DNA of 64,000 bases. It comes from Shewanella sp. (GTDB lineage: Bacteria; Pseudomonadota; Gammaproteobacteria; Enterobacterales; Shewanellaceae). The stretch is from contig JAOIUG010000002.1 in NCBI GenBank assembly GCA_028223395.1, positions 1-64,000 on the forward strand, read 5' to 3'. A program made the position numbers and the translations under genes. Shown piece after piece: positions 47,592-57,516 of this stretch; position 1 is the first letter of the stretch; every line of letters starts with the position of its first letter. The notes under the pieces are model-generated. The model was not told the origin of the DNA. It made no database searches and worked only from the letters and a program-made list of their open reading frames with translations.

Positions 47592-48995
47592 TTACTTTTT
47601 TGCGGGTACAGGACGAAGATCTAATTCAGATTGTGCCATTAGGTAAGCAAACTGAGCGTAAGCTGCGACGTTTTGTTTAAGTGCATCGGGCTCAATTTTA
47701 TCTAACGTATCATTGGGTGTGTGGTGGTAATCAAAGTAATCTGTACCATCTTGCCTTAACGAAGCGACAGGAACACCAAGAGAAGGTAGCATGGAGATAT
47801 CTGGCCCACCAGAGGCGGTGTTATTGCCAAGAGTTACCCCATTATGAGTCATTGTTGAAGCGAGTGTGAGTAATTGAGGGTAGGCGCTGTCACTGGTTTT
47901 AAAGTCCACTTGGTAGATCCGCCCTGCGCCAAAATCAGATTCAGCTGCAATGTAATGCTGCGCTAACTCAGATTGATGGGCCTTGGCATATGCTTTACCA
48001 CCAATCAGGCCAACTTCTTCAGCTGCATACAATACCACTCTAACAGTGCGAGCAGGCTTGACTGGGAGATCTTGGATAAGCTTGCCAGCAGCAGTGACAA
48101 TCGCCACGCCAGCGCCGTCATCAATGGCTCCAGTGCCTTCATCCCACGAGTCAAGGTGAGCACCGATCAGGACTATCTCTTCCGGTTTACTGGATCCTGT
48201 CACTTCAGCAATTACATTATATGAAGTTGCAAAGCCTTGGTTTTGTGATGATAGTTGCAAGTTAATGCTGATGTTTTCATTACGTTTTAACATTGCGTTT
48301 ATCAAGTCTGCATCAGGGCTGGACATCGCAGCTGCAGGAATTTTGGTCACTCCCTCTTTATATCTCATCATACCGGTATGGGCCATGCGATCATGATCAG
48401 TACCAATAGAGCGGATCATGATCGCGACAGCGCCTTTTTCTGCTGCAGCAATGGCACCTCGAGAGCGGCCACCGACACTTTTTCCGTACCCTTTACCAGC
48501 AATATGGCGTTCAGTACGTTGATCAATAAAGACTATCTTGCCCTGTACGCTCTTAGGATCCGCCTGTTTTAATGCGGCGAGATCATCAAAGCGAATGATG
48601 CGCGCTTCAATGCCCTTTTCGGGAGTGGCAATACTGCCGCCTAGCGCGGTGATCACTAACGGTTGTGGATAAGGGGCTGTAATGGAAGCTTTTGCTTCCC
48701 CTCGATGCCATATAGGGACTTGCACAGGCTCTTTGTAGACTTTATCAAACCCCAGTGAGTTCAATGTCGACTCGGCCCATTGTACAGCCACAAGATCTTG
48801 CTCACTGCCTGCGAGCCTAGGCCCGACTTCAACGGTTAGCGATTCAACCAGCTCATAAGCTTGGTTTGTGCTCAGCGCTTGTTGCTGAAGTTGCATCGCA
48901 ACGTGATCGTTTTGCTGATTGAGAGATTGAGCTTGGCAACCTAGCAAATTGAAGATAAACGCACCGACTGCCATCTTTTTATAATTTGTTTTCAT
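47592..48995 (-). CDS. M28-family zinc aminopeptidase/carboxypeptidase, lipoprotein
   Basis: 467 residues. The N-terminus ends in the lipobox LLGC (17-20), so it is probably anchored to a membrane as a lipoprotein. A PA-like insert (about 110-260) precedes the M28 domain: GAHLDSWDEGTGAIDDGAG gives the first His and bridging Asp, AAEEVGLIGG the catalytic and ligand Glu, ESDFGAG an Asp and DYFDYHHTPNDTLDKI the last His. It would release amino acids from peptides outside the cytoplasm. Transcribed towards the alginate locus; no functional link is seen. Confidence 0.9.
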   Translation of the reverse strand: MKTNYKKMAVGAFIFNLLGCQAQSLNQQNDHVAMQLQQQALSTNQAYELVESLTVEVGPRLAGSEQDLVAVQWAESTLNSLGFDKVYKEPVQVPIWHRGEAKASITAPYPQPLVITALGGSIATPEKGIEARIIRFDDLAALKQADPKSVQGKIVFIDQRTERHIAGKGYGKSVGGRSRGAIAAAEKGAVAIMIRSIGTDHDRMAHTGMMRYKEGVTKIPAAAMSSPDADLINAMLKRNENISINLQLSSQNQGFATSYNVIAEVTGSSKPEEIVLIGAHLDSWDEGTGAIDDGAGVAIVTAAGKLIQDLPVKPARTVRVVLYAAEEVGLIGGKAYAKAHQSELAQHYIAAESDFGAGRIYQVDFKTSDSAYPQLLTLASTMTHNGVTLGNNTASGGPDISMLPSLGVPVASLRQDGTDYFDYHHTPNDTLDKIEPDALKQNVAAYAQFAYLMAQSELDLRPVPAKK

Positions 48996-49130
48996 TATTT
49001 TCCTTTATTTTTAATACTTATGTCCCACTTTTTAAAACAATCTAGCAAAAAGTGTGCTTTATGTCCCGACTATATCTGTAAGGCAACGCTATATTAGTGC
49101 GTCAGTTTGTTTTAGGAGATATAGCTCGTA

Positions 49131-49436
49131 ATGAATATAGAATTAATGCAGCAACGAGCAGACCATGCCGTTGTATTATTGAAGGCGATGGCGAATGAAC
49201 GTCGTTTGTTTATCTTGTGCTACCTGCTTAATGAAGGTGAAATGTGTGTAGGTGAAATGAACAAGAAATTGGGGTTAAGTCAGTCAGCACTCTCTCAGCA
49301 CCTTGCATGGTTACGTAAAGATAATTTGGTTGAAACGCGTAAAGAAGCTCAAACAGTGTATTACTCGTTAAAGAGTGCTGAAGTTGCAGAGATCATTAAG
49401 CTACTTAATGATATGTACGGTGATAGTGTTGTTTAA
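49131..49436 (+). CDS. ArsR-family regulator, HlyU-like
   Basis: 101 residues, winged helix-turn-helix. LKAMANERRLFILCYLL and LSQSALSQHLAWLRKDNLVETRKEAQTVYYSL are very close to HlyU of Vibrio, a redox-responsive member that acts by displacing H-NS or as a repressor. HlyU senses through a Cys in the first helix and one near the C-terminus. The first is kept (C30) but the C-terminal one is replaced (MYG at 95-97), while an extra C39 lies in EMCVGEM. Divergent from the peptidase gene; TAGGAGATATAG precedes the ATG. Target unknown. Confidence 0.85.
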   Translation: MNIELMQQRADHAVVLLKAMANERRLFILCYLLNEGEMCVGEMNKKLGLSQSALSQHLAWLRKDNLVETRKEAQTVYYSLKSAEVAEIIKLLNDMYGDSVV

Positions 49437-49531
49437 GTCGGTGTATTGCTGAGCTTAATAAGCTGGAAAGTACGCTAGAGTGTAGCTCAAATAATGGGCG
49501 AAGGATTGTACGAGCATTGTTTTGCGTTGTA

Positions 49532-49559
49532 AATAGAGAGCTAGGCTCTCTATTTTTTT
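49532..49559 (+). terminator. Terminator of the HlyU-like gene
   Basis: AATAGAGAGC (49532-49541) pairs with GCTCTCTATT (49545-49554), loop TAG, followed by T7. Confidence 0.85.
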
Positions 49560-49604
49560 ATCTACGATAGTGAAATAACGCTGACACAGTTGATTGCAGA
49601 TATA

Positions 49605-49629
49605 AAAAAACCGGCCTAGGCCGGTTTTT
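49605..49629 (-). terminator. Terminator of rpsT
   Basis: AAAAACCGGCC (49606-49616) pairs with GGCCGGTTTTT (49619-49629); works towards rpsT on the minus strand and is symmetrical. Confidence 0.85.
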
Positions 49630-49648
49630 AATTGCTTTACACTAAAAC

Positions 49649-49915
49649 TTAAGCAGCAAGTGCTTTAATTTTAGCATTCAAGCGTGACTTATAACGAGCA
49701 GCCTTATTCTTATGAATAAGACCTTTAGTCGCCATACGGTCAACAATTGGTTGTGCTGTTACGAAAGCAGCTTTCGCTGAATCGTGATCACCTGCATTGA
49801 TTGCAGCGATTACTTTTTTTACGTAAGTACGTAGCATTGAGCTACGGCTTGCGTTGTGCTGACGACGCTTCTCAGACTGAAGCGCGCGCTTCTTTGCAGA
49901 CTTGCTATTAGCCAA
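49649..49915 (-). CDS. rpsT: 30S ribosomal protein S20
   Basis: 88 residues, Lys/Arg-rich, [21 protein letters not shown] start and [17 protein letters not shown] end typical of S20, which binds 16S rRNA early in assembly. Divergent from murJ, the same neighbourhood as in many gammaproteobacteria (rpsT next to murJ/ribF-ileS-lspA). Confidence 0.98.
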   Translation of the reverse strand: MANSKSAKKRALQSEKRRQHNASRSSMLRTYVKKVIAAINAGDHDSAKAAFVTAQPIVDRMATKGLIHKNKAARYKSRLNAKIKALAA

Positions 49916-50173
49916 GGTGCAACTCCTAAAACTGGGTTTGGTATTTTTAAGGTCGAGGAATATGCCTTATTTATGTCACTTTGTCAATGACAATGATTGA
50001 ATCAGTTCAATGAACTCAAAATAATTCAACCAACTTGGCTATCTTCAACCTAACTCATGTAATATGGTGCGCAATTCTAGCAGGTATTGCTTTGCGACAA
50101 TAGAGGTAAGCGCTATTTTGTGCGCAATATCGCCTAAGTATTTTAGCTCTGGTAACTAAGAGCAGGGGACATT

Positions 50174-51733
50174 TTGAGTAAAAAACTATTTCGTTCTGGC
50201 ATGATTGTCAGCGCCATGACACTCATTTCAAGAGTATTAGGTTTGGTTCGTGACGTGGTTATCGCGAATATTATGGGCGCTGGAAGTAGCGCAGACGTGT
50301 TCTTTTTTGCGAACAAAATCCCTAATTTTTTAAGGCGATTATTTGCCGAAGGAGCTTTTGCACAAGCCTTTGTCCCAGTATTAACGGAGTATCAAGAAAA
50401 AAACAGCGCTGAAGAAGTGCGTGAGCTGCTTGCCAAAGTGGCAGGAACATTAGGTGTTTTGGTGAGTGTGGTAACGTTACTTGGGGTTATCGCCTCCCCG
50501 GTATTGGCCGCACTGTTTGGTGGTGGTTGGTTTCTAGCTTGGTTAAATGATGCGCCTAATGGTGAAAAATTTGAACTGGCTTCTTTAATGTTAAAAATTA
50601 CCTTCCCTTACCTTTGGTTTATCACCTTTACAGCTTTAGCGGGCTCAATTTTAAACACCCGTGGTCGTTTTGCTGTCTCAGCTTTTACTCCTGTTTTTCT
50701 TAACATTGCGATGATTGTTGCCGCTATTTTTATTGCACCTAAGCTAGCGCAACCTGAAATCGGGTTGGCGTGGGGCGTATTTTTTGGCGGTTTGATCCAG
50801 TTTTTATTTCAAATTCCATTCCTATTACGTGAAAAAGCAGTGGTAAAACCCAGCTGGGGTTGGCGCCATCCTGGTGTGACTAAAATTAGAACCTTAATGA
50901 TCCCGGCACTGTTTGGTGTTTCAGTGTCACAGATCAATTTACTGTTCGATACATTTATAGCGAGCTTCTTAATGACCGGATCCATTAGCTGGCTTTATTA
51001 CTCAGATCGATTGCTTGAATTTCCATTAGGGTTATTTGGAATTGCCATTGCTACGGTGATTTTACCTGCATTATCAAAGCGTCATGTTAACGCTGAAAGT
51101 CACGCGTTTTCCCGCACCATGGATTGGGGAGTGAGGGCGATTTTATTGTTAGGTTTTCCAGCGATGTGTGGCCTGATTATTTTGGCAAAACCGATGTTAA
51201 TGGTGTTATTTATGCGTGGGGCGTTTACATATAGTGATGTTGAAATGGCCTCATATAGCTTAATGGCATACGGGAGCGGTTTACTGAGCTTTATGCTTAT
51301 TAAAATTTTAGCGCCGGGCTACTATTCACGCCAAGACACCAAAACGCCTGTGCGCTACGGCATTATTGCGATGGTCAGTAACATGGGGTTCAACCTTATT
51401 TTTGCGGTGCCATTTGGTTATGTCGGTTTGGCAATTGCGACCTCGTTATCGGCGCTGTTAAATGCCAGTTTGTTGTACATAGGACTGCATAAAGCCAATG
51501 TGTATCGTTTAACTTTGCCTACGTTGATGTTTGCCGCCAAAACGCTGTTTGCGGCGTTGATTATGATGTTCACTATCTTCTATATAGAGCCCCCTATTGA
51601 AGCTTGGTTAGATTTTTCATTGTTTGAACGGGGTGTCACGTTGCTGAAATTGATTGCTACGGCAGCAATTTGTTATTTTATTTGCTTAGTTTGCTTCGGA
51701 ATTCGCCCTTGGAAGATGAAAGCTGCTGTTTGA
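50174..51733 (+). CDS. murJ: Lipid II flippase MurJ (MviN)
   Basis: 519 residues, 14 transmembrane segments of the MOP/MATE-like fold. Flips lipid II across the inner membrane for peptidoglycan synthesis. LISRVLGLVRDVVIANIMGAG, NKIPNFLRRLFAEGAFAQAFVPVL and DRLLEFPLGLFGIAIATVILP are conserved blocks. The start is TTG at 50174 with AGGGG five bases upstream; no ATG gives the full first helix. Confidence 0.95.
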   Translation: MSKKLFRSGMIVSAMTLISRVLGLVRDVVIANIMGAGSSADVFFFANKIPNFLRRLFAEGAFAQAFVPVLTEYQEKNSAEEVRELLAKVAGTLGVLVSVVTLLGVIASPVLAALFGGGWFLAWLNDAPNGEKFELASLMLKITFPYLWFITFTALAGSILNTRGRFAVSAFTPVFLNIAMIVAAIFIAPKLAQPEIGLAWGVFFGGLIQFLFQIPFLLREKAVVKPSWGWRHPGVTKIRTLMIPALFGVSVSQINLLFDTFIASFLMTGSISWLYYSDRLLEFPLGLFGIAIATVILPALSKRHVNAESHAFSRTMDWGVRAILLLGFPAMCGLIILAKPMLMVLFMRGAFTYSDVEMASYSLMAYGSGLLSFMLIKILAPGYYSRQDTKTPVRYGIIAMVSNMGFNLIFAVPFGYVGLAIATSLSALLNASLLYIGLHKANVYRLTLPTLMFAAKTLFAALIMMFTIFYIEPPIEAWLDFSLFERGVTLLKLIATAAICYFICLVCFGIRPWKMKAAV

Positions 51734-51757
51734 GTGCTGATTATCAAGTCTAGCTGG

Positions 51758-51765
51758 TATATAAT
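51758..51765 (+). promoter_or_regulatory. Putative -10 of an internal ribF-ileS promoter
   Basis: TATATAAT includes TATAAT at 51760-51765, and TGG precedes TATATA as in an extended -10; the -35 is poor. It lies 34 bases before ribF. Confidence 0.4.
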
Positions 51766-51798
51766 CCGCCCATTTATTCACATGTGTCGTGTAAGATA

Positions 51799-52734
51799 AT
51801 GGAATTGATCCGCGGGATTCATAATATTTTACCTAAGCACCATGGTTGCGTATTAACTATCGGCAATTTCGATGGTGTGCACCGTGGTCATGCTGAGGTG
51901 CTTAATCGGTTGGTTGAAAAAGCGGCGCATTTGGATTTACCGGCAGTAGTGATGACATTTGAGCCGCAGCCTCAGGAGTTTTTCTTAGGTGATAATGCGC
52001 CAGCAAGGCTGAGTTTGCTGCGTGATAAAGCCATGCTGCTTGACGAGTTATCCATTGACCGTATGCTTTGTATTAATTTCAATAAAAAATTTGCTGACTT
52101 TACCGCAGATGAATTTGTTGAACAGTTATTAGTCAAAGCGCTGGGGATCAAATATCTGGTAGTAGGTGATGATTTTTGCTTTGGTAAACAACGTCAAGGT
52201 AACTTTGATATGCTGCGTCAAGCTGGTGAAAAGTATGGTTTTGCAGTGGTGAGCACCCAAAGTTTTATGCTGGGTGATACGCGCGTGAGTTCGACAGCGA
52301 TCAGGCAGTTGCTCGCCAAAGGAAACCTTGAGCAAGCTCGGCGATTACTCGGGCATCCATTTATGCTGAGCGGTAAAGTTGCACATGGTCAGAAAATAGG
52401 ACGAACCATTGGTTTTCCTACCGCTAATATTGCACTTAAACGCAAAGTCACTCCGGTAAGAGGCGTGTTTGCAGTTAAGCTTTATTGGGATAATAGTGAT
52501 ATATATGACGGCGTAGCTAACGTCGGATTTAGGCCAACAGTGAGCGGCCAAATATGTCAATTAGAAGTCCACTTATTTGATTTTGAAGGTGATCTTTATG
52601 GTCAAACCGTTGAGGTCGAATTAGTGGCAAAGATTAGAGACGAGCAGCCATTTGGATCACTCGATGCGCTGAAAAGACAAATTAAAAATGATGCTGACAA
52701 AGCGAGAGCTTTGCTCGGTAGCGATGCAGGCTAA
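51799..52734 (+). CDS. ribF: Bifunctional riboflavin kinase / FAD synthetase
   Basis: 311 residues (Escherichia coli: 313). The N-terminal FMN adenylyltransferase has TIGNFDGVHRGHAEVL (nucleotidyl-transferase HxGH-like site) and STAIRQLL; the C-terminal flavokinase (about 185-306) has GRTIGFPTANI. Makes FMN and then FAD. ATG at 51799 is preferred over an in-frame start five codons earlier because of the MELIRGIHN family start. Followed by ileS after 30 bases. Confidence 0.96.
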   Translation: MELIRGIHNILPKHHGCVLTIGNFDGVHRGHAEVLNRLVEKAAHLDLPAVVMTFEPQPQEFFLGDNAPARLSLLRDKAMLLDELSIDRMLCINFNKKFADFTADEFVEQLLVKALGIKYLVVGDDFCFGKQRQGNFDMLRQAGEKYGFAVVSTQSFMLGDTRVSSTAIRQLLAKGNLEQARRLLGHPFMLSGKVAHGQKIGRTIGFPTANIALKRKVTPVRGVFAVKLYWDNSDIYDGVANVGFRPTVSGQICQLEVHLFDFEGDLYGQTVEVELVAKIRDEQPFGSLDALKRQIKNDADKARALLGSDAG

Positions 52735-52764
52735 TAGCTTAGCGAACAAAACGGTAAAGGGTTA

Positions 52765-55587
52765 ATGAGCGACTATAAATCTACTTTGAATTTGCCGGAA
52801 ACAGCGTTTCCGATGCGTGGTAACTTGGCTAATCGTGAGCCAGAGATGTTAAAATCCTGGAACGAGAAAGGACTGTATCAACAGATCCGTGAAAGCCGTA
52901 AAGATAGCAAACCGTTTATTTTGCATGATGGCCCTCCCTATGCAAACGGTGATATCCATATTGGCCACTCAGTAAATAAAATTCTTAAAGATATTATTAT
53001 TAAGTCAAAGACCATGTCAGGCTTTGATGCGCCGTACATCCCAGGTTGGGATTGTCATGGCCTGCCTATTGAGCTGAAAGTAGAGCAAAAAGTCGGTAAA
53101 CCAGGCCATAAGGTTAGCGCGTCAGAATTTCGCCAAAAGTGCCGTGAATATGCAGCTAAACAAGTGGACGGTCAACGTGATGACTTTATCCGTTTAGGCG
53201 TGTTTGCGGATTGGCAAAACCCTTACCTAACGATGGATTACAGTACTGAAGCCAATATTGTTCGTTCATTATCAAAAGTGATCGACAGTGGCCACTTGCA
53301 CAAAGGTGTAAAGCCTGTGCATTGGTGTACTGACTGTGGCTCTGCACTCGCAGAAGCTGAAGTGGAATACGAAGATAAAATGTCTCCGGCCATTGATGTT
53401 GCCTTCTCAGTGGTTGATAAACCCGCGTTACTGTCTAAATTTGGCTTGACTGATTATCCTCATCAGATCTCAATGGTGATTTGGACAACAACACCTTGGA
53501 CACTTCCGGCTAACCGTGCGTTAGCAGTGGCAGCAAAAGTTGAATACACTTTGGTTGAAATGGTGAAAGACGGCCACACTCAAGCATTAGTATTAGCCAC
53601 TGATCTGTATGAGTCGTGCATTGAGCGTTTTGGCGCACAATCACATTCTGTACTCGCAATTGCAGCGGGGGCAGATCTCGAACTGCTTCGTTTCAATCAC
53701 CCATTTTATGATTTTGATGTGCCGGTTATTCTTGGCGAGCATGTAACGGTGGACTCAGGTACAGGTGTAGTACACACCGCTCCAGGCCATGGTCAAGACG
53801 ATTTCGTGGTGGGTCAACAATACGGTTTAGAAGTTGCCAATCCCGTTGGTGATAATGGCGTTTATAAAGCGGACACTGAAATATTTGCCGGTCAACATGT
53901 CTTTAAAGCAAACAAAAATGTAGTGGCACTGTTGGAAGAGAAAGGCGCGCTACTTAACCATGTTGCGATTAACCATAGTTATCCGCATTGCTGGCGCCAT
54001 AAAACGCCGATCATTTTTAGAGCCACGCCGCAGTGGTTTATCTCAATGGATCAAAAAGGCTTGCGTACACAAGCGTTAAGCGAGATTGAGCAAACACAGT
54101 GGATCCCGGATTGGGGCCAAAGCCGCATTGAAAAAATGGTTGAGAACCGCCCAGATTGGTGTATTTCTCGCCAACGCACTTGGGGCGTGCCTATTACCTT
54201 ATTTGTGCACCGTGAAACAGAAGAATTGCACCCAGACAGTGTCTCATTGATGGAGCGTGTTGCTCACCGAATTGAGCAAGAGGGCATTCAAGCTTGGTGG
54301 GATCTTGATGCCTCAGAGCTGTTAGGCGATGAAGCAGATCAATACCGTAAAGTGACGGATACGTTAGATGTATGGTATGACTCTGGTTCGACTTTCTCGT
54401 CAGTGGTGGCGTCACGCCCTGAATTTAATGGTCATGAGGTTGATCTTTACCTAGAAGGTAGCGATCAGCATCGTGGCTGGTTTATGTCATCACTAATGAT
54501 CTCTACAGCGATGAACGGCAAAGCGCCATATAAACAAGTATTGACCCATGGTTTTACCGTTGACGGTAAAGGCCGCAAGATGTCTAAATCTGTAGGTAAC
54601 GTGATTGCACCACAACATGTTACCAATAAACTAGGAGCTGACATTTTACGTTTGTGGGTGGCTGCGACAGATTACAGCGGCGAGATGACGGTTTCTGATG
54701 AAATTCTAAAACGCAGTGCTGATGCGTATCGTCGTATTCGTAACACTGCCCGATTCTTGCTTGCGAACATCAATGGCTTTAACCCAGAAACCGACATGGT
54801 TGCTGTTGAAGACATGGTCGCGTTAGATCGCTGGGTTGTGCGCCGTGCTGCCGCCTTACAACAAGAGTTGCTTGAAGCGTACGATCAATATAACTTCCAT
54901 TTAGTGACACAAAAATTGATGCAGTTCTGCTCTGTTGAATTGGGTAGTTTTTACCTTGATATCATTAAAGACAGACAGTACACCGCCAAAGATGACAGTA
55001 ACGCGCGACGTAGCTGTCAGTCAGCCTTGTACCTTATCTCTGAAGCGATGGTGCGTTGGATAGCGCCGATTTTAAGCTTTACGGCCGATGAGATCTGGCA
55101 GCTTCTACCAGGCGAGCGCGGCGAGTTTGTCTTTACCGAAACGTGGTATGAAGGTCTACAATCTGTCACTCTTGATTCTGATCTTAGTGATGAATACTGG
55201 TCGCAACTGCTGGCCGTTCGCGCTGAAGTTAACAAGGTGATTGAAAACGCTCGACGTGAAAAACAGATCGGTGGTTCGCTTGAAGCTGAAATAACCCTGT
55301 TTGCTGATGAGGCCTTGTCTGCAGCGCTAAGCACGTTAGGTGATGAGCTACGTTTTGTGTTGCTAACCTCTAAAACAGAGGTGGTCGCACTGGCCGAAGC
55401 CCCAGCGGATGCGATTGACACCGAGCTTGCATCGCTCAAACTTGGGTTTAAAAAGTCTGAAGCAGAAAAGTGTGAGCGCTGCTGGCATCACAGAGAAGAT
55501 GTAGGCCAAGTGGCTGAACATCCAACGCTGTGTACTCGCTGTGTCACAAATATCGAAGGCGATGGCGAAGCTCGTCAATTTGCATAA
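52765..55587 (+). CDS. ileS: Isoleucyl-tRNA synthetase
   Basis: 940 residues (Escherichia coli: 938). Class I synthetase with HIGH-type motif [11 protein letters not shown] (about 58-68) and [11 protein letters not shown], an editing (CP1) domain ([27 protein letters not shown]), and a C-terminal zinc finger with CERCWHH and CTRCV. Central gene of the ribF-ileS-lspA operon. Confidence 0.98.
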   Translation: MSDYKSTLNLPETAFPMRGNLANREPEMLKSWNEKGLYQQIRESRKDSKPFILHDGPPYANGDIHIGHSVNKILKDIIIKSKTMSGFDAPYIPGWDCHGLPIELKVEQKVGKPGHKVSASEFRQKCREYAAKQVDGQRDDFIRLGVFADWQNPYLTMDYSTEANIVRSLSKVIDSGHLHKGVKPVHWCTDCGSALAEAEVEYEDKMSPAIDVAFSVVDKPALLSKFGLTDYPHQISMVIWTTTPWTLPANRALAVAAKVEYTLVEMVKDGHTQALVLATDLYESCIERFGAQSHSVLAIAAGADLELLRFNHPFYDFDVPVILGEHVTVDSGTGVVHTAPGHGQDDFVVGQQYGLEVANPVGDNGVYKADTEIFAGQHVFKANKNVVALLEEKGALLNHVAINHSYPHCWRHKTPIIFRATPQWFISMDQKGLRTQALSEIEQTQWIPDWGQSRIEKMVENRPDWCISRQRTWGVPITLFVHRETEELHPDSVSLMERVAHRIEQEGIQAWWDLDASELLGDEADQYRKVTDTLDVWYDSGSTFSSVVASRPEFNGHEVDLYLEGSDQHRGWFMSSLMISTAMNGKAPYKQVLTHGFTVDGKGRKMSKSVGNVIAPQHVTNKLGADILRLWVAATDYSGEMTVSDEILKRSADAYRRIRNTARFLLANINGFNPETDMVAVEDMVALDRWVVRRAAALQQELLEAYDQYNFHLVTQKLMQFCSVELGSFYLDIIKDRQYTAKDDSNARRSCQSALYLISEAMVRWIAPILSFTADEIWQLLPGERGEFVFTETWYEGLQSVTLDSDLSDEYWSQLLAVRAEVNKVIENARREKQIGGSLEAEITLFADEALSAALSTLGDELRFVLLTSKTEVVALAEAPADAIDTELASLKLGFKKSEAEKCERCWHHREDVGQVAEHPTLCTRCVTNIEGDGEARQFA

Positions 55588-55601
55588 ATAAAGGAACTAT
55601 C

Positions 55602-56114
55602 ATGCCCACTTCTTGGAAAGACAGTGGCCTGCGTTGGTATTGGATAGCTGCATTGGTCTTTATGGCCGATCAGCTTTCTAAACTGTGGGTGTTGTCGAAT
55701 TTTAAACTGGGAGAGTCGATTCAAATACTGCCCATTTTTAATTTTACTTATGTACGTAACTACGGTGCTGCATTTAACTTTTTAAGTGACGCTGGTGGTT
55801 GGCAGCGATGGCTGTTTACGTTTATAGCAATCGGTTTTAGTCTGTTATTGTCCGTTTGGTTACGTCAGCAGTCACATAAAATGTGGCGCTTAAACCTTGC
55901 TTACACCTTGGTGATAGGTGGCGCGTTAGGGAATTTAATTGACCGACTTCAACACGGTTACGTCGTCGATTTTTTACATCTTTATTGGAACAATAGCCAT
56001 TACCCGGCCTTTAATATTGCTGATTCAGCCATTTGTGTTGGCGCGGCGCTTATCATTATCGACTCTTTTATTACGAGCAAAAATGATAAAAAAACTGATG
56101 GTATAAAGGAGTAA
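55602..56114 (+). CDS. lspA: Lipoprotein signal peptidase (signal peptidase II)
   Basis: 170 residues, four transmembrane segments. Aspartic protease that cleaves signal peptides of prolipoproteins. DQLSKLWV, VRNYGAAFNFL, GNLIDRLQHGYVVDFLHLYW and FNIADSAICVGA carry the two catalytic aspartates (one in VVDF, one in IADS). ATG at 55602 follows AAAGGA and begins 14 bases after ileS. Confidence 0.97.
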   Translation: MPTSWKDSGLRWYWIAALVFMADQLSKLWVLSNFKLGESIQILPIFNFTYVRNYGAAFNFLSDAGGWQRWLFTFIAIGFSLLLSVWLRQQSHKMWRLNLAYTLVIGGALGNLIDRLQHGYVVDFLHLYWNNSHYPAFNIADSAICVGAALIIIDSFITSKNDKKTDGIKE

Positions 56115-56118
56115 TCTC

Positions 56119-56541
56119 GTGTCACAGACGCATTCAATTTTATGTCATATGAATATAGTGCTTGAAGATGGTTCAACGGCTGAGAGCACTCGCTCTGCTG
56201 GCAAACCAGCACGATTTAACGTGGGTGATGAAAGTTTGAGCCCAGCGTTTGAAGCTGAAATCGTTAATTTGAAAGCAGGGGATAAACACAACTTTACCTT
56301 GCAGCCTAGCGATACATTTGGTGAGTCTAATCCTGATGCGGTCCATCATATGGATAAAAGCCGCTTTCCTGCTGATATGAGCATAGAGCCTGGCGTTATC
56401 GTGAGTTTTGCCGGTCCAGGTGGTAGTGAGATCCCTGGTATGGTTCGTGACGTGGTTGGCGATTCTGTGACCATTGATCTTAACCATCCATTGGCCGGAC
56501 AGATTTTAACCTTTGAGCTTGAAGTGGTACAGGTACTGTAA
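56119..56541 (+). CDS. fkpB: FKBP-type peptidyl-prolyl isomerase SlpA
   Basis: 140 residues, SlyD-like FKBP with inserted flap but without the metal-binding tail of Sly[29 protein letters not shown] and [15 protein letters not shown] are typical. GTG start at 56119 with AAAGGAG upstream, only four bases after lspA; the lspA-fkpB-ispH order is conserved in gammaproteobacteria. Confidence 0.95.
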   Translation: MSQTHSILCHMNIVLEDGSTAESTRSAGKPARFNVGDESLSPAFEAEIVNLKAGDKHNFTLQPSDTFGESNPDAVHHMDKSRFPADMSIEPGVIVSFAGPGGSEIPGMVRDVVGDSVTIDLNHPLAGQILTFELEVVQVL

Positions 56542-56543
56542 TT

Positions 56544-57473
56544 ATGAACATTCTTCTAGCAAACCCACGTGGATTTTGTGCTGGGGTTGACCGTGCCATT
56601 AGCATTGTCGAGCGGGCTTTAGAGCTTTTTTCTCCTCCTATTTATGTACGACATGAAGTGGTGCATAACCGCTATGTGGTACAAAACCTTAAAGATAGGG
56701 GCGCAGTGTTTGTTGAAGAATTAGCTCAAGTGCCTGATGACAGCATTGTGATATTTAGTGCTCACGGTGTATCGCAAGCGGTGCGTGCAGAGGCCAAACA
56801 ACGTGGGCTAAAAGTATTTGATGCGACCTGTCCACTGGTGACAAAAGTTCACTTACAGGTGACACGCGCAAGTCGAAAAGGCATAGAGTGCATTTTAATT
56901 GGTCATGCTGGTCACCCTGAAGTTGAAGGGACAATGGGGCAGTATGATAACCCTGAAGGTGGCGTACACCTCGTTGAGTCTCCAGATGATGTGGCAAAGC
57001 TTGAGGTTAACGATCCTGATAACTTATGCTTTGTGACTCAAACAACACTGTCAATGGATGATACTGCAGATGTGATCAGCTCTTTGCAGCAAAAATACCC
57101 TGCTATTGAGGGGCCGCGTAAAGATGATATTTGCTACGCGACGCAAAACCGTCAAGATGCTGTGCGCAATATTGCTGAAGAGGTAGAGTTGTTTATTGTC
57201 GTGGGCTCTAAAAACAGTTCGAACTCTAACCGTTTGCGAGAGTTAGCTCAAAAGAAAGGCACAAACTCATACTTAGTGGACAATGCAGATGATGTGGATC
57301 CCACTTGGTTTAACGGTATACATCGTGTCGCCGTGACGGCAGGGGCATCAGCCCCTGAAGTGCTTGTTAAGCAGGTTGTTGATGCTATAGCTAACATGGC
57401 TCCTAGCGTGATAACTGAGGTTGAAGGGCGGTTAGAAGACACTGTCTTTGCGGTACCGGCAGAATTACGTTAA
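56544..57473 (+). CDS. ispH: 4-hydroxy-3-methylbut-2-enyl diphosphate reductase
   Basis: 309 residues. Last step of the MEP isoprenoid pathway, giving isopentenyl and dimethylallyl diphosphate. The 4Fe-4S cysteines appear in [13 protein letters not shown] (C12), [11 protein letters not shown] and the later [22 protein letters not shown] and [10 protein letters not shown] bind substrate. Two bases after fkpB; end of the operon. Confidence 0.98.
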   Translation: MNILLANPRGFCAGVDRAISIVERALELFSPPIYVRHEVVHNRYVVQNLKDRGAVFVEELAQVPDDSIVIFSAHGVSQAVRAEAKQRGLKVFDATCPLVTKVHLQVTRASRKGIECILIGHAGHPEVEGTMGQYDNPEGGVHLVESPDDVAKLEVNDPDNLCFVTQTTLSMDDTADVISSLQQKYPAIEGPRKDDICYATQNRQDAVRNIAEEVELFIVVGSKNSSNSNRLRELAQKKGTNSYLVDNADDVDPTWFNGIHRVAVTAGASAPEVLVKQVVDAIANMAPSVITEVEGRLEDTVFAVPAELR

Positions 57474-57492
57474 ACACATGATGACTGATATT

Positions 57493-57516
57493 AAAGAGGC
57501 TTATGCCTCTTTTTTT
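57493..57516 (+). terminator. Terminator after ispH
   Basis: AAAGAGGC (57493-57500) pairs with GCCTCTTT (57505-57512), loop TTAT, then T. Confidence 0.88.
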
